A DNA stretch of 64,000 nt. Origin: Winslowiella toletana. GTDB lineage: Bacteria; Pseudomonadota; Gammaproteobacteria; Enterobacterales; Enterobacteriaceae. The stretch's first letter is position 1, and each line of letters begins with the position of its first letter. Location: NCBI RefSeq assembly GCF_017875465.1, contig NZ_JAGGMQ010000001.1:1-64000 (forward strand), written 5' to 3'. The translations under genes were made by a program, and so were the position numbers. Positions 46,748-56,810 of this stretch are shown piece after piece. The notes under the pieces are model-generated. The model made no database searches. It was not told the DNA's origin and saw nothing but the letters and a program-made list of their open reading frames with translations.

Positions 46748-47070
46748 GGTCTGAACCCCTGATTATTTGATGCGTTAAATGCATATTTAGCGTAATCCAG
46801 AGTCAGGCCGCATTAAATGAGATACTGATTTTTAAGATAAAATCCATTTTTTCTGCCAAACCGGGTGATGCGAAAAAAGTAAAAAATATTATTCTGTTGC
46901 CGCCTGCTGGCTGGCCGGAAGTTGAGCGCACTTATCCCGCCCCGGCCCGGTCAGCCGCAACATTATGGTTCTGTAACTCTGAATATTCCGTTTCACCTGA
47001 CGCCAGCGCCGACATAAAACAAGTTGTTCAGGACTAATCGGTACAGTGAAATATAGGGTTCCCGGTGCAG
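46748..47070. other. gap between rpfF and large toxin-like gene
   Basis: About 320 bases upstream of rpfF and downstream of the toxin-like gene (both minus strand). It must hold the rpfF promoter. An AT-rich stretch with short inverted repeats (TAAAT-GCAT-ATTTA near 46773) lies close to the rpfF start. No gene and no clear terminator seen. Confidence 0.35.
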
Positions 47071-50000
47071 TCAGCTAAATAAGCCATCCGTTAAAGGTGG
47101 CGAGATAACGCACAACAACTTATTTTCCCCCTGCGTGATCACCAGACCATGGCGAGTATCACTCAGGACATTGAGCGTATTTAAGGCTATTTTTTGCCAT
47201 GCTTCACTGCCGCCAACCGGTTGATTTCTGACGCCAATGGCTGAACCCCAGCTGGACACCACCATGACATGGCGCATAAAGAATTGATCATCCGCTGCGT
47301 CTGATTTTTCCATAAATATCAGACGTGAACCTGGCGGCGCATTTAATAATTCCTGTTTGCTGCGCACCAGCTGAGAACCGGTGGCCATATATAGCCTAAA
47401 ATGGTCTTCACGCGTCTCTTTTCGCAGGCGGTTAACATTTTCGCGATTCAGCATTCCGGCATGTGAGTAGAGCATCAGCACCTCCTCCCATGAAGAGTTG
47501 ATGCCAATCATCGCGCCAGGTTGCGATATATACTGCTCCGCCAGCGTAATGACTTTTACCGCATCTTTATGTAATTCTGGCGCCCTCACCGGCATCACCG
47601 GCGGTATATGTGGCGAAGTCTGTATATGCAGGCTGTATAGATGATGATCGTAAGCGAGTACAAAACCATAAGTTTCGTCATTGACCCAGTTCGCGGTTTC
47701 CAGCCAGACAATCTCCCAGCCTTTTCCGCCACCGATTAGCTGATTATTCGCGCCAATCGCCTGCCCCTCTTCCAGCTGCATCAATGCATGTGACATTGGC
47801 GGTTTGCCCGGCCCGGCAGTCTGGTCCAGCAGTATCAATCGCGCGCCTGGCTGCATACGCTTCAGTTGCGCCGCATCCTCAATACGTGATGCCCCCTCAC
47901 CAATAAAACAGTGATAATTATCGCTGCGGGTTTCGTCCCTTAACTGCTGCGCGGCGGAAAAGTTAATCAGCTCATGAGTCAGTTGCAGCTCAATAATCGG
48001 TAACCAGAATTTCTCCGTATCATTATTTAATGACAGGCGCGCATTGGCCTGCGCAGGAAATAACGCGTACTGATAGGCCAGGTCGAGGGTTTTTCGCCAC
48101 TCCGGTTTGTTCTGAATTAACAGCGGCGTTACCACCAGCGGCCTGGCGCGGATTGATTGCATAATATCCGTCACCGTGTCGTTCTGGCTGGCCGGGGTGA
48201 TGACCATGGCGATAGCATCAGCCGGGAAAGTCGCGGGCAACAGGTTGTCTGTCCCGCTGGCGTTATCGCCAAGCTTACGGATATCAATTCCCAGCAGCAG
48301 CGGCACGCGTGCGCCTTCGCTGCTTTGATTCAGCCATCGCCTGTTTTGATCCAGCCGTTCAATGCGTTTTTGTATCAGCGTATTGTTCGCATGGCGCTTT
48401 TGTCGCAGCAGCTGCTGATCTATTGCCGGATTATAGAGAATACTGCTGACAGATTGCCTGACGGCGGCGGTGATATTGTCTGGCAACCAGCTTTGTACCC
48501 GATCATTTAGCAGCACATCACGCGGCGCGGCATAATTGGTTACGGTGACATTGCCTTTATCGTCACTGCTCACCCCCATGAGTTCAGTGGCAACCATCCT
48601 GATATTACTGTCCGGAAAAGGGGTCGCGACCCTGCTGATATTTTGTCGCACCAGCAGATCGAACTCTTCTGCGAGCAGATCCACTCCGGCGATGGAACCC
48701 GTAGTATAAAGATAACTGAGGTTAAGGCTTAAGCTGTCCAGTTTAAGGATCTTTACATCCTCAAGAGATTCTTCGGTTTGTAAGGCATAGATATCTTGCA
48801 ATACTTTTGACTGGCGGCGGTCGAGATCTTTTAATACATCTGCGGTAATCGCCCGGTGATACCAGGCAGGGCGAACCCGCAGACTGCGTCTGAGCATTTT
48901 AATGCTGCCACCGCGGCCGCCAATAAATGAGTGATACCAGTTTTTCGCCTGCTCCATATTATCAAACCATTTTATGCCGACGGCTTTATTGTGAAAGCGA
49001 GGCGCTATTTGCAATGAATTCAGCCATGTTTCTTCATTGGTAATCACATGTTCAATCCGCTCCGGTGTGGCATGCGAATCCAGACATATATTTTCGGTTG
49101 CCGTATAAACCGAATCGATATCCGGGTCCGGCGATATGATACGGATAAAATTGTGTGCACTGGGTTTCTTGTCAAGGTAATTACCCCAGCTTAACAGTGT
49201 GCCAATTTCCGTACGACGCCCCTTGCTGGTAAAGTAATTACGCAGATGTTCCAGGATTTTGTCCCGGTTGCTGAAGAGTGAAACCAGTTCTTTGTTTTCT
49301 GTGATCTGCGATTTTAAATAGTCCGGGAACTTTTCAATCTCATCTTTGATCAGCTCCACCGGAGCTGGTGCTTTGCTATCGATAAAGGGCAGTTCATAAG
49401 CATCGCCTACCGCAGGTGTCACCTCTGGAAAATCAATCGTGCGCATTAAAATATTTTTATATGCGGCGAAAAAACGCTTCGCGTAATCTTCGATTTTAAT
49501 GGTGAAACTGCCTGGCAGCTGATGATAGGGAATCGAGACCGCCTTTTTTCCCTGATGCACCATACCCATAATCATCCTCGCACCGTGCTGGTTAAGCAGG
49601 TAACTTACCCCTTCAGCTGCGATGCTGAGTAAAGCCTGCATCAGCGCTTTATGCTGTTCCTGTGGTCGGTCAGCAATACGCCACTGAAACAGGCGGGGAA
49701 AAATCGTAAACGCCGTATTTAACACCGCGCTACTGCGCCAGCTGGAGATTTCCGCCAGCAATTTCGACGCGGTGCCAACCCCACCGCTGGCCGAGGTAAT
49801 TGCTACCGGAATCGAGAAGAAACTGATTAACATGCCAATTGTATCGAAAGTTTCAATTAAGGTATTGATGCGATGCTCTTGATCGGTTAAGACAAGAAAA
49901 TTCATATCCTTTTTTAATCCTGCGGCTAAATTAAGCAGCAGATCTTTCTCCAGCCATGACGTTTTTAGCAGTTTGAGAATGCATTTATCTTCACTGGCTT

Positions 50001-52728
50001 CTAACCATGTTTTTCTGATAAACGCTTTGCCATGAAACTCTACCTGATAACGACCGGATGTATTAATAATGATAGTGTTGTCGTAGATGCCTGATTTATT
50101 ATGCGCCTTTTCCCTGCCCGCGATGGGCAGACTTTTCTCCAGTAGCGCCAGTAGCGCCTGCGCTTGTTTCTTGTCATAAAACGAAATTGCAGATAATCGA
50201 TCAATTTTCACCGGGAAGATGCGGTTATCCCATAATGAGATAATAATTCCGTTATCGCTGCCGTTTTTTTCAACCCCGATATACACCATATTATGTAAGG
50301 GATAACCAAACCAGCTTAGCTGATAAAACTCACCCTTTTTGATGGCGTCATGGATCGCAGCAGCGGTAAAAGGGATTTTATTCGCTCTCTGCTGCTGCCA
50401 GACATGTTCGAGGGCATTATTAAACAGAGTCTCATATAAACTCAGCATGCCTTTTCTGATGTCATTATCGGCAAACGTCTGCTGTAGTTCCTGCATAAAC
50501 ATGGACTGCAAATTGATATCCAGTATCTCTTTTTTCAGCGCGTCATCGACGCCAGCTGGAAATTCAATCAGCATACTTTCGGGGCGCACCGGGCCACGCT
50601 TATAAGCATCGGTAAAAATATCCTGCAACGTCCAGTCGCCCCCCTCCTCGTTTAACAGCGGTTGCAGCGTACCATCATAAGTGGCATTGATCGGGATATG
50701 CTGTCGGCTAAGGGTCGATGGCATACGCAGATAAATTTTGACTTTCGTGTCAGCTTTCAGCTGGTTCGGATCCGCGCCATACAGGGTGACAATCGTGCTA
50801 ATTTTATTGCTGATCCAGGTCCGGGCATCCCAGACTGGCGATTTCAGCCGCTGGGTAATTTCGGCCATTTTTTCCATGCTTAAGCGCCCCAGCCCCACGC
50901 CTAACTGCCATGCAGCCCATTGATTTTGCGGGGTGTTCCACTCCATTGGCGCTGAAGCATTATAGGCTGGCCAGGCATTACCACTCAGATGATGATGAAC
51001 ATCATCCGCTAAGTGTTTACTCCAGCCCGGATGAAAATTAAGTAGCAGTTGCGGATTATCCAGTTCGGCTTCATCTATTAACTGTAGTGCCTGCTCCAGC
51101 GGCACCTCCCTGTCCAGCACCTCACGGATGGGTCGCCGGTGTACTTGTGAAATGATGACATTCGGATAGCGTTCAATCTGTTCAGGATACTTAAAGCGCA
51201 GCGATGCCATAAAGTCGTCAACGTTGATCTGTTCGGTACTGCTATTCGCGACTTCAGCTGGCCACAGGGAGGACGTGGCGTTTAATTCTGTTGCTGACAG
51301 TCCGGGCAGTGGCCATGCCGATGCACTACCGGTGTTGCCGGGCGTTAACAGCCATGTCGCCAAAACTGAGAGCGTGGAGGTGAGCTGATGGCCCCATCCC
51401 GATACTGCTGGCGGCAAAATATTGGTCACGGCCTGCAATTTTGCCGTCACAGGTTCGGTTTGCGCCAGCTGTTGCTGCCCTCCTTTGATCACCAGCGCCG
51501 CCAGTTCATCGTCACCACGTGCGACAGCATCCGTTGCCAGCATGGTTACCATGTCGTCTGGACCGGCTAATAACTGCAACGCCAGCGGACGCACCTGCGC
51601 CGGGAGGGTTACCCCCTGCAATATCATCGGTGTGTCTCCACTCTCCAGTTGCAAACGCGTGTACATCTCTCCGCGTTCTCCCAGCACCAGTGAACGTGAC
51701 AGCTGCGCCCCCTGCCCGCCAGTGGTGTTCAGCGACGGCGTGCCGAGCTGAGCGGCGCAACCCACCGCAATATTGACTGGCCACGTCTCTGGTTTCAGCA
51801 GCTCATAGCAATGTTCAATCTGCACCAGCAACGCGTGATTTTGCTGCGCCGCCATATTTATTGCGCTATTCACCTGCCATTGATGCGCAGCCATCACCGC
51901 TAACAAAGAAGCAGTCTCAGGCTGCGGCGCGACAGATTCGGTTTTTTTGCCGCTCAGCGGCAGAGATTTTTCCAGCCAGCTATTCACCATGCCCCATAGC
52001 TGTTTATCACTTAGCGCGCTGCGTGAGAATTCGGTTGCTGGCTGAGCGCCATCCAGCCGCATCAGCCAGTGATGAAGCTGTATTTTCAGTTCACTGCTCA
52101 GCGCATTGAGTACGCCCTGCTGCTGGATTTGCCACAACAATTGCGTGGCCCACAGCGCCACCGGCAGCAATGGGTGCAGGCGAGTGAGAGAATTGAGCAC
52201 AGCGGGCAAGCGCAATAATTGTGGCAACAGCACAGCGCTGATGTCTGTCTGTCGTTTCGCTCTCGCCTGGCAGATTTCATCAACCAACAGGTTATACAGT
52301 TCCGATCGGTTGCGTTCGATCCATGCAAGATTCAGCTGTGGAAGATTTAGCGCATAACTGGCCAGCTGCCGCAGCTGCTCGCCGTTCAGCACCGGCTCAA
52401 TCATCGCTGGCAACCAGTGCCCAGGTTGTACCGGATGCTGTGCGCCAGGCTGCATTAAATGCCGGGCACTGGCGTCACCCAGCCGCTGACGCAGCGAGCG
52501 GACAAATTCTCCGGCGGTCTGACACTGAGTAAACGAGAGTTCGCAAGCCTGCCGCCAGGCCTGCTCCTGGTCGGGGATCGGCGCCGCAAAAAGCTGGCAG
52601 GCGGTATTAACCACGCGTTTTAATAATCCGGGATGGGAGTTACTGCTGGCCGGGGTCATTTCCGGTGCTGCTGCCGAAGCATAGAAAGCGGTGTGATCTG
52701 GCTGTTGATTGATTTCGTTCAATGTCAT
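47071..52728 (-). CDS. putative large toxin/effector with tandem C-terminal repeats (1885 residues)
   Basis: A single frame of 1885 codons; AGGGA precedes the ATG. There is no Sec or Tat signal; the N-terminus is polar and rich in Q, S, A and P, as in secreted effectors. Residues about 560-870 (FHPGWSKHLADD, SPVWDARTWI, LYGADPNQLKADTKVKIYLR, ATYDGTL) resemble the 'dermonecrotic toxin' domain of large Pseudomonas/Photorhabdus-type toxins (tentative). A hydrophobic stretch at about 962-985 could insert in membranes. The C-terminus has two copies of one domain, about 1604-1706 and 1776-1878, sharing PGxRLI, MxH, AIGxxNQ, GG and TxNxxxD at a constant offset of about 172 residues. No immunity or secretion gene is adjacent. 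The central part is more AT-rich than its neighbours. Confidence 0.75.
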   Translation of the reverse strand: MTLNEINQQPDHTAFYASAAAPEMTPASSNSHPGLLKRVVNTACQLFAAPIPDQEQAWRQACELSFTQCQTAGEFVRSLRQRLGDASARHLMQPGAQHPVQPGHWLPAMIEPVLNGEQLRQLASYALNLPQLNLAWIERNRSELYNLLVDEICQARAKRQTDISAVLLPQLLRLPAVLNSLTRLHPLLPVALWATQLLWQIQQQGVLNALSSELKIQLHHWLMRLDGAQPATEFSRSALSDKQLWGMVNSWLEKSLPLSGKKTESVAPQPETASLLAVMAAHQWQVNSAINMAAQQNHALLVQIEHCYELLKPETWPVNIAVGCAAQLGTPSLNTTGGQGAQLSRSLVLGERGEMYTRLQLESGDTPMILQGVTLPAQVRPLALQLLAGPDDMVTMLATDAVARGDDELAALVIKGGQQQLAQTEPVTAKLQAVTNILPPAVSGWGHQLTSTLSVLATWLLTPGNTGSASAWPLPGLSATELNATSSLWPAEVANSSTEQINVDDFMASLRFKYPEQIERYPNVIISQVHRRPIREVLDREVPLEQALQLIDEAELDNPQLLLNFHPGWSKHLADDVHHHLSGNAWPAYNASAPMEWNTPQNQWAAWQLGVGLGRLSMEKMAEITQRLKSPVWDARTWISNKISTIVTLYGADPNQLKADTKVKIYLRMPSTLSRQHIPINATYDGTLQPLLNEEGGDWTLQDIFTDAYKRGPVRPESMLIEFPAGVDDALKKEILDINLQSMFMQELQQTFADNDIRKGMLSLYETLFNNALEHVWQQQRANKIPFTAAAIHDAIKKGEFYQLSWFGYPLHNMVYIGVEKNGSDNGIIISLWDNRIFPVKIDRLSAISFYDKKQAQALLALLEKSLPIAGREKAHNKSGIYDNTIIINTSGRYQVEFHGKAFIRKTWLEASEDKCILKLLKTSWLEKDLLLNLAAGLKKDMNFLVLTDQEHRINTLIETFDTIGMLISFFSIPVAITSASGGVGTASKLLAEISSWRSSAVLNTAFTIFPRLFQWRIADRPQEQHKALMQALLSIAAEGVSYLLNQHGARMIMGMVHQGKKAVSIPYHQLPGSFTIKIEDYAKRFFAAYKNILMRTIDFPEVTPAVGDAYELPFIDSKAPAPVELIKDEIEKFPDYLKSQITENKELVSLFSNRDKILEHLRNYFTSKGRRTEIGTLLSWGNYLDKKPSAHNFIRIISPDPDIDSVYTATENICLDSHATPERIEHVITNEETWLNSLQIAPRFHNKAVGIKWFDNMEQAKNWYHSFIGGRGGSIKMLRRSLRVRPAWYHRAITADVLKDLDRRQSKVLQDIYALQTEESLEDVKILKLDSLSLNLSYLYTTGSIAGVDLLAEEFDLLVRQNISRVATPFPDSNIRMVATELMGVSSDDKGNVTVTNYAAPRDVLLNDRVQSWLPDNITAAVRQSVSSILYNPAIDQQLLRQKRHANNTLIQKRIERLDQNRRWLNQSSEGARVPLLLGIDIRKLGDNASGTDNLLPATFPADAIAMVITPASQNDTVTDIMQSIRARPLVVTPLLIQNKPEWRKTLDLAYQYALFPAQANARLSLNNDTEKFWLPIIELQLTHELINFSAAQQLRDETRSDNYHCFIGEGASRIEDAAQLKRMQPGARLILLDQTAGPGKPPMSHALMQLEEGQAIGANNQLIGGGKGWEIVWLETANWVNDETYGFVLAYDHHLYSLHIQTSPHIPPVMPVRAPELHKDAVKVITLAEQYISQPGAMIGINSSWEEVLMLYSHAGMLNRENVNRLRKETREDHFRLYMATGSQLVRSKQELLNAPPGSRLIFMEKSDAADDQFFMRHVMVVSSWGSAIGVRNQPVGGSEAWQKIALNTLNVLSDTRHGLVITQGENKLLCVISPPLTDGLFS

Positions 52729-52850
52729 CGTCCCTGAAGATTATTGATATCCTTTCTGCACAAAGCTCCGTTGTGCAGTAATAAAGATAGTCGGAAATAA
52801 CGGTTCTTCCAGGCACTGATATTCTCAACAGATTATTCCGGCAGGATGTT

Positions 52851-52878
52851 GCTTTTCCGACCCGCAGGTCGGAAAAGC
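52851..52878 (-). terminator. strong hairpin between kdgT and the toxin-like gene
   Basis: GCTTTTCCGACC-CGCA-GGTCGGAAAAGC, 12 perfect pairs, 12 bases beyond the kdgT stop on the minus strand. No U-tract follows, but the stem itself ends in AAAAGC. It probably limits read-through from kdgT. Confidence 0.6.
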
Positions 52879-52889
52879 GTTAAATACGA

Positions 52890-53873
52890 CTATTTAATTG
52901 CGGCATGCTGACTGGAGGAGGCTTTCGCGGTTTTCACCCGTTTCGAATACATCGCCGTGAGAATTGGCACCAGCACGGAGGTGACAATCACCGATGTGGC
53001 CACCAGTGCGGTAGCGGCAGGCGCGACCGGCTTAAACTGCGGCACCATTTCGGCAATCAGTACCGGCGTGGCCACCGCTGCGCCAGCGGAACTGGATGCG
53101 GCGATACCGGCAGTACCATCGCCACCGCCAATCAGGCGATCGGCCAGAATCAGCGGAATGCCGGTAACAATAATTACCGCAATGCCCAGCGCCACACCCA
53201 GCAATCCGGTCTGAGCGATCACCGCCAGATTGATGGTGTTGCCCAGCGCAAAAGCAAAGAAAGGAATCAGCGTATGCACCGCTTTACTGAAGAATTCGCG
53301 CAGTTCCGGATCGAGATTGCCTAACGCAAAGCCGACCAGGAATGGCAGCACCGCACCGACAAATACGTGCGGTTCAAAAGAGGCAATGCCCGCCGTGCCA
53401 AGGATCACCATGGTCATCAGCGGGCCGGACTCTAATGACATCAGTACAAAGGCGCCCGCCTCTTCTTTGCTGCCATACTGCTGCATAATTGAGGCATACA
53501 GACCGCCATTGGTCATATCCATGGCGGCCACCAGCGCCAGCGTAGAAAGTCCGGCCAGCATACCCACTTCAAAGCCGTTTTCCGGGATCAGGTGCGAAGC
53601 AATGGCCGCTACCACCCACGCCACCGCAATTTTCGTTAATACCAGCGTGCCGGACTTACGCAATACGGTGCCGGTGGCGCTGAGCTTAATCGACGCCCCC
53701 ATACAGAAAAACCACACCGCGAGGATCGGCACAGTGCCGGTCATCAGCCCATTGGTGAATGACCCAAAGTATTTCCCGGAATCTGGCGCGAACGTATGGC
53801 AGACAGCGCCAATAAATAGCGGAATCAGCATCATTCCGCCGGGGATTTTGTCTATTGCTCTTTTAATTTGCAT
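52890..53873 (-). CDS. kdgT: KdgT, 2-keto-3-deoxygluconate:H+ symporter
   Basis: 327 residues, same length and near-identical blocks as E. coli KdgT ([61 protein letters not shown]). It imports 2-keto-3-deoxygluconate, a pectin and hexuronate breakdown product, across the inner membrane. A perfect KdgR operator lies 114 bases upstream. No other pectin genes are adjacent. Confidence 0.97.
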   Translation of the reverse strand: MQIKRAIDKIPGGMMLIPLFIGAVCHTFAPDSGKYFGSFTNGLMTGTVPILAVWFFCMGASIKLSATGTVLRKSGTLVLTKIAVAWVVAAIASHLIPENGFEVGMLAGLSTLALVAAMDMTNGGLYASIMQQYGSKEEAGAFVLMSLESGPLMTMVILGTAGIASFEPHVFVGAVLPFLVGFALGNLDPELREFFSKAVHTLIPFFAFALGNTINLAVIAQTGLLGVALGIAVIIVTGIPLILADRLIGGGDGTAGIAASSSAGAAVATPVLIAEMVPQFKPVAPAATALVATSVIVTSVLVPILTAMYSKRVKTAKASSSQHAAIK

Positions 53874-53986
53874 GTTGTTTTTTCACCTGCAATGAGAAGG
53901 AAAAAAGATTATTTGCATCTGCCCAGTGGGCCGGTGACAGCAACATAGCGTGAAAAAAAAGGCAGAAAAGTGATCTCATCGATATT

Positions 53987-54005
53987 TATGAAACATCGTT
54001 TCATA
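53987..54005 (-). promoter_or_regulatory. KdgR operator upstream of kdgT
   Basis: TATGAAAC-ATC-GTTTCATA, perfect eight-base arms, matching the KdgR box (core ATGAAACANNGTTTCAT). KdgR represses pectin-degradation genes in enterobacteria and is relieved by 2-keto-3-deoxygluconate, the KdgT substrate. Confidence 0.8.
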
Positions 54006-54076
54006 TTTAAAGGAAGAGAATTTCATTTTATTGATCTGACAGGGGTAAAATGCATCATCACTCGGGTTGACCACGA

Positions 54077-54107
54077 CAAAAAAGGGCAGCCTGATGGCTG
54101 CCCTTTA
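54077..54107 (-). terminator. intrinsic terminator of the araD-type gene
   Basis: On the minus strand GGGCAGCC-ATCA-GGCTGCCC is followed by TTTTTTGT. It lies 16 bases after the epimerase stop. Confidence 0.88.
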
Positions 54108-54122
54108 GCATGATATGGCCGT

Positions 54123-54821
54123 TTATTTCTGTCCGTACCAGGCATTAGCGCCATGCTTACGCAGGTAATGTTTATCTAACAACGCCTGCTGCATCGGTGG
54201 CAGCTCGGGGGTCAGTTGCAGACTGAAGATGCCCATATAGGCCACTTCTTCAAGTACCACCGCGCTGTGCACCGCATCACTGGCGTTTGCGCCCCAGGCA
54301 AAAGGGCCATGAGAGTTGACCAGTACCGCCGGTACTTCCAGCGGCGAAAGCTGGCGTTCACGCAGTGTCTCGATAATCACCTGTCCGGTTTCCCATTCAT
54401 AACGATCGATGATTTCACTGTTATGCATTTTACGCGTACAGGGGATATCGCCATAGAAATCATCAGCATGCGTGGTGCCCCATGCCGGAATATCCCGACC
54501 GGCCTGCGCCCAGATGGTGGCATGGCGGGAATGGGTATGCACAATGCCACCAATTTCCGGCCAGGCAAGGTAGAGCGCGCGATGCGTATCGGTATCAGAT
54601 GAGGGGCGTTTGCTGCCTTCGACCACTTCGCCGCTCTGCAGCGCCACCACCACCATATCATCTGCCGTCATGGCCTCGTAGCTGACACCGGAAGGCTTGA
54701 TCACCAGCAGACCGCTGCTGCGATCGATTGCGCTGACGTTACCCCAGGTAAAAGTCACCAGCCCGTAACGTGGCAGCGCCAGATTGGCTTCCAGCACCTG
54801 TTGTTTCAGTTGTTCCAGCAT
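54123..54821 (-). CDS. araD: L-ribulose-5-phosphate 4-epimerase (AraD type)
   Basis: 232 residues. Class II aldolase fold, converts L-ribulose 5-phosphate to D-xylulose 5-phosphate. Zinc-binding [14 protein letters not shown], the GTTHAD(D)FYG loop and the C-terminal [12 protein letters not shown] match AraD more closely than SgbE or UlaF. The start at 54821 has GGAGAG upstream. No araB or araA is beside it, so it stands alone here. Confidence 0.9.
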   Translation of the reverse strand: MLEQLKQQVLEANLALPRYGLVTFTWGNVSAIDRSSGLLVIKPSGVSYEAMTADDMVVVALQSGEVVEGSKRPSSDTDTHRALYLAWPEIGGIVHTHSRHATIWAQAGRDIPAWGTTHADDFYGDIPCTRKMHNSEIIDRYEWETGQVIIETLRERQLSPLEVPAVLVNSHGPFAWGANASDAVHSAVVLEEVAYMGIFSLQLTPELPPMQQALLDKHYLRKHGANAWYGQK

Positions 54822-54845
54822 CACAAAACTCTCCATTGACCACAT

Positions 54846-55221
54846 TAGCTTTATTCTGGTGGGGCTGTGCGTTACTGGCTATGGAGCGGATGGCTGTATT
54901 AAAGGGAGAAAGTGGCTGTCAGCGCCATTTTCTGCAGTGAATTGAGAATTTTTACCCTGTCAGAGGTATCGCTTATGGCTAAACTATTCATATGCAATAG
55001 CCCATAGGGTGATAGTTACCCTGCTAACATTTTTCCCCTGGGTATCGTTGCTTGCTGTCGCTGCAAAATAAGACCGCCAGTTATTGAGATTTTTTTCAGT
55101 TTTGATAGCAAGGACAGGGAACTTGATCGTTCGAAATATGCAGCCAGCGGACCTGAATACAGAGAACGCCAACTATACTGAAAGGGTTGCCTCTGTGAGT
55201 AACAATTAAGGAGAAGTCATT
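54846..55221. promoter_or_regulatory. osmB upstream region with sigma-S-like -10
   Basis: About 375 bases between the araD-type start and osmB. CTATACT at 55173-55179 resembles the sigma-S extended -10 and lies 43 bases before the osmB ATG. The araD promoter must also be here. No supported gene; a ten-codon frame at 54975 has no ribosome site. Confidence 0.4.
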
Positions 55222-55440
55222 ATGTCAATTAACGCCAAACGCATCACTGCTGCTGTACTGGCCGCTACTCTGGTTCTCTCGTTGAGCGCCTGTTCCAACT
55301 GGTCAAAGCGTGATCGTAATACAGCAATTGGCGCCGGTGCCGGTGCTATCGGTGGTTCAATCCTGACCAACGGTAGCGGTTTAGGTACCATCGGTGGCGC
55401 TGCGGTGGGTGGTATTATCGGTCATCAGGTCGGTAAATAA
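55222..55440 (+). CDS. osmB: OsmB, osmotically inducible lipoprotein
   Basis: 72 residues, as in E. coli. Lipoprotein signal with lipobox LSAC, followed by SNWSKRDRNTAIGAGAGA and a glycine-rich segment (glycine-zipper type) ending GGIIGHQVGK. AAGGAG precedes the ATG. Likely induced by osmotic stress and in stationary phase. Confidence 0.96.
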   Translation: MSINAKRITAAVLAATLVLSLSACSNWSKRDRNTAIGAGAGAIGGSILTNGSGLGTIGGAAVGGIIGHQVGK

Positions 55441-55500
55441 CCCTAACCAGATCCTCATCATAAGAAAAAGCTCTGGCTTTACGCAGCGCATCTACCTTCA

Positions 55501-55524
55501 AGGCCGCGATATCGCGGCCTTTTC
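55501..55524. terminator. palindromic terminator between osmB and yciH
   Basis: AAGGCCGCGATATCGCGGCC followed by TTTT on the plus strand; the stem AAGGCCGC/GCGGCCTT closes on GATATC. It ends osmB transcription; the convergent yciH stop is five bases further. Confidence 0.75.
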
Positions 55525-55528
55525 ACGG

Positions 55529-55855
55529 CTAACCGCCAGCCAGCTTAACCTTCATCCCTCTGGCTTCCAGCAGGCTTTTCAGTAAGTCACGTTTATCGCC
55601 CTGAATCTCAATGATGCCCTCTTTGACCGCGCCGCCACAGCTGCATTTTTTCTTCAGCTCTGCCGCCAGTTTTGCCAGCGCGTCATCATCAAGGTCAATC
55701 CCGCTAATCAGGCACACGCCTTTGCCCTTTCGTCCGCTGGTCTGGCGCTGAATGCGCACTATACCGTCGCCTTTGGGGCGAGCCACTTTTTCCTGCGGCT
55801 GCTCAATACGCCCGCTGTCTGTCGAATAGACTAAGCGGCTGTTATTGTCATTCAT
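55529..55855 (-). CDS. yciH: YciH, SUI1/eIF1-like translation-fidelity protein
   Basis: 108 residues with a C-terminal SUI1 domain (RKGKGVCLISGIDLDDDALA, KKKCSCGGAVKEGIIEIQGD). Its ATG overlaps the pyrF stop (TAATG), so it is coupled to pyrF as in E. coli. Confidence 0.95.
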   Translation of the reverse strand: MNDNNSRLVYSTDSGRIEQPQEKVARPKGDGIVRIQRQTSGRKGKGVCLISGIDLDDDALAKLAAELKKKCSCGGAVKEGIIEIQGDKRDLLKSLLEARGMKVKLAGG

Positions 55856-56574
55856 TATGCCCCCTGCAGCTCAGCAAGAATGGTCTGTAGCTTCTGCGCC
55901 GGATCGTCAGACTGGGTCAGCGGACGGCCAATCACCATATAGTCCACTCCGGCCTGCTGCGCCTGCTGCGGCGTCATAATCCGGCGCTGATCGTCGGCGG
56001 CACTGCCAGCCGGACGGATGCCCGGCGTGACCAGTTTAAAATCTGCGCCAAATGCGTTTTTAAATCTGACCGCTTCCTGCGCCGAGCAGACTACCCCATC
56101 AAGGCCACAGTCGCGCGCCAGACGCGCCAGGCGTTCGGCATGATCCGCCGGAGAGAGGTCGATACCGATATCGCGCAAATCATCTGCATCCATACTGGTC
56201 AGCACGGTAACCGCAATCAGTAATGGAGCGTCTTTACCAAACGGCAGTAAAGCTTCACGCGCGGCATTCATCATCCGCGCCCCGCCGCTGGCATGAACAT
56301 TCACCATCCAGACGCCAAGTTCAGCGGCGGCGGCGACGGCATGAGCGGTAGTATTCGGGATATCGTGGAATTTCAGGTCGAGGAAGATGTCAAAACCGCG
56401 CTGCTGTAAATCACGCACCAGCTGTGGACCAAACAGCGTAAACATCTCTTTGCCCACTTTCAGGCGGCAGGAGGCCGGGTCCAGGCGGTCGACAAACGCC
56501 ATGGCGCGCTGGCGATCGGCATAATCCAGCGCCACCAGAATCGGCGACCCGGTAACAGTGTGAGATGGTGACAT
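55855..56574 (-). CDS. pyrF: PyrF, orotidine-5'-phosphate decarboxylase
   Basis: 239 residues. Final step of UMP synthesis. The catalytic D-x-K-xx-D array is in [11 protein letters not shown], with the phosphate-binding TPGIRP and VIGRPL(T) near the C-terminus. The start at 56574 has AGAGGG upstream; a frame extension of 20 codons is not conserved. Confidence 0.97.
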   Translation of the reverse strand: MSPSHTVTGSPILVALDYADRQRAMAFVDRLDPASCRLKVGKEMFTLFGPQLVRDLQQRGFDIFLDLKFHDIPNTTAHAVAAAAELGVWMVNVHASGGARMMNAAREALLPFGKDAPLLIAVTVLTSMDADDLRDIGIDLSPADHAERLARLARDCGLDGVVCSAQEAVRFKNAFGADFKLVTPGIRPAGSAADDQRRIMTPQQAQQAGVDYMVIGRPLTQSDDPAQKLQTILAELQGA

Positions 56575-56781
56575 GAGTAATCCCTCTGACAGTGAACTGT
56601 GGAGCACCGGCACGGCGCGACAGGCAAACGGCAAGCATTCTACATGCGCTCTCCGTCAGGCACCAGCGCAAAGCCGATATTAATTTAAACCCTGGCCACC
56701 CCTGCCAGACGCTGGCATCGCGAGGTTTAAGCTGCCCGCTAAGTAGTAATAGTTATAGTATGTTGTAACTAAAGTCGGCGC

Positions 56782-56803
56782 AAAAAAACTCCCGTTCCCG
56801 GGA
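56782..56803 (-). terminator. intrinsic terminator after lapB
   Basis: On the minus strand TCCCG-GGAA-CGGGA is followed by GTTTTTTT. The stem is short (five pairs) but the U-run is strong. It lies eight bases after the lapB stop. Confidence 0.65.
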
Positions 56804-56810
56804 ATTTCTG

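Noticed and set aside
46773..46790. Short AT-rich inverted repeat upstream of rpfF as a specific operator
   Set aside because: Arms of five bases in AT-rich DNA are expected by chance.
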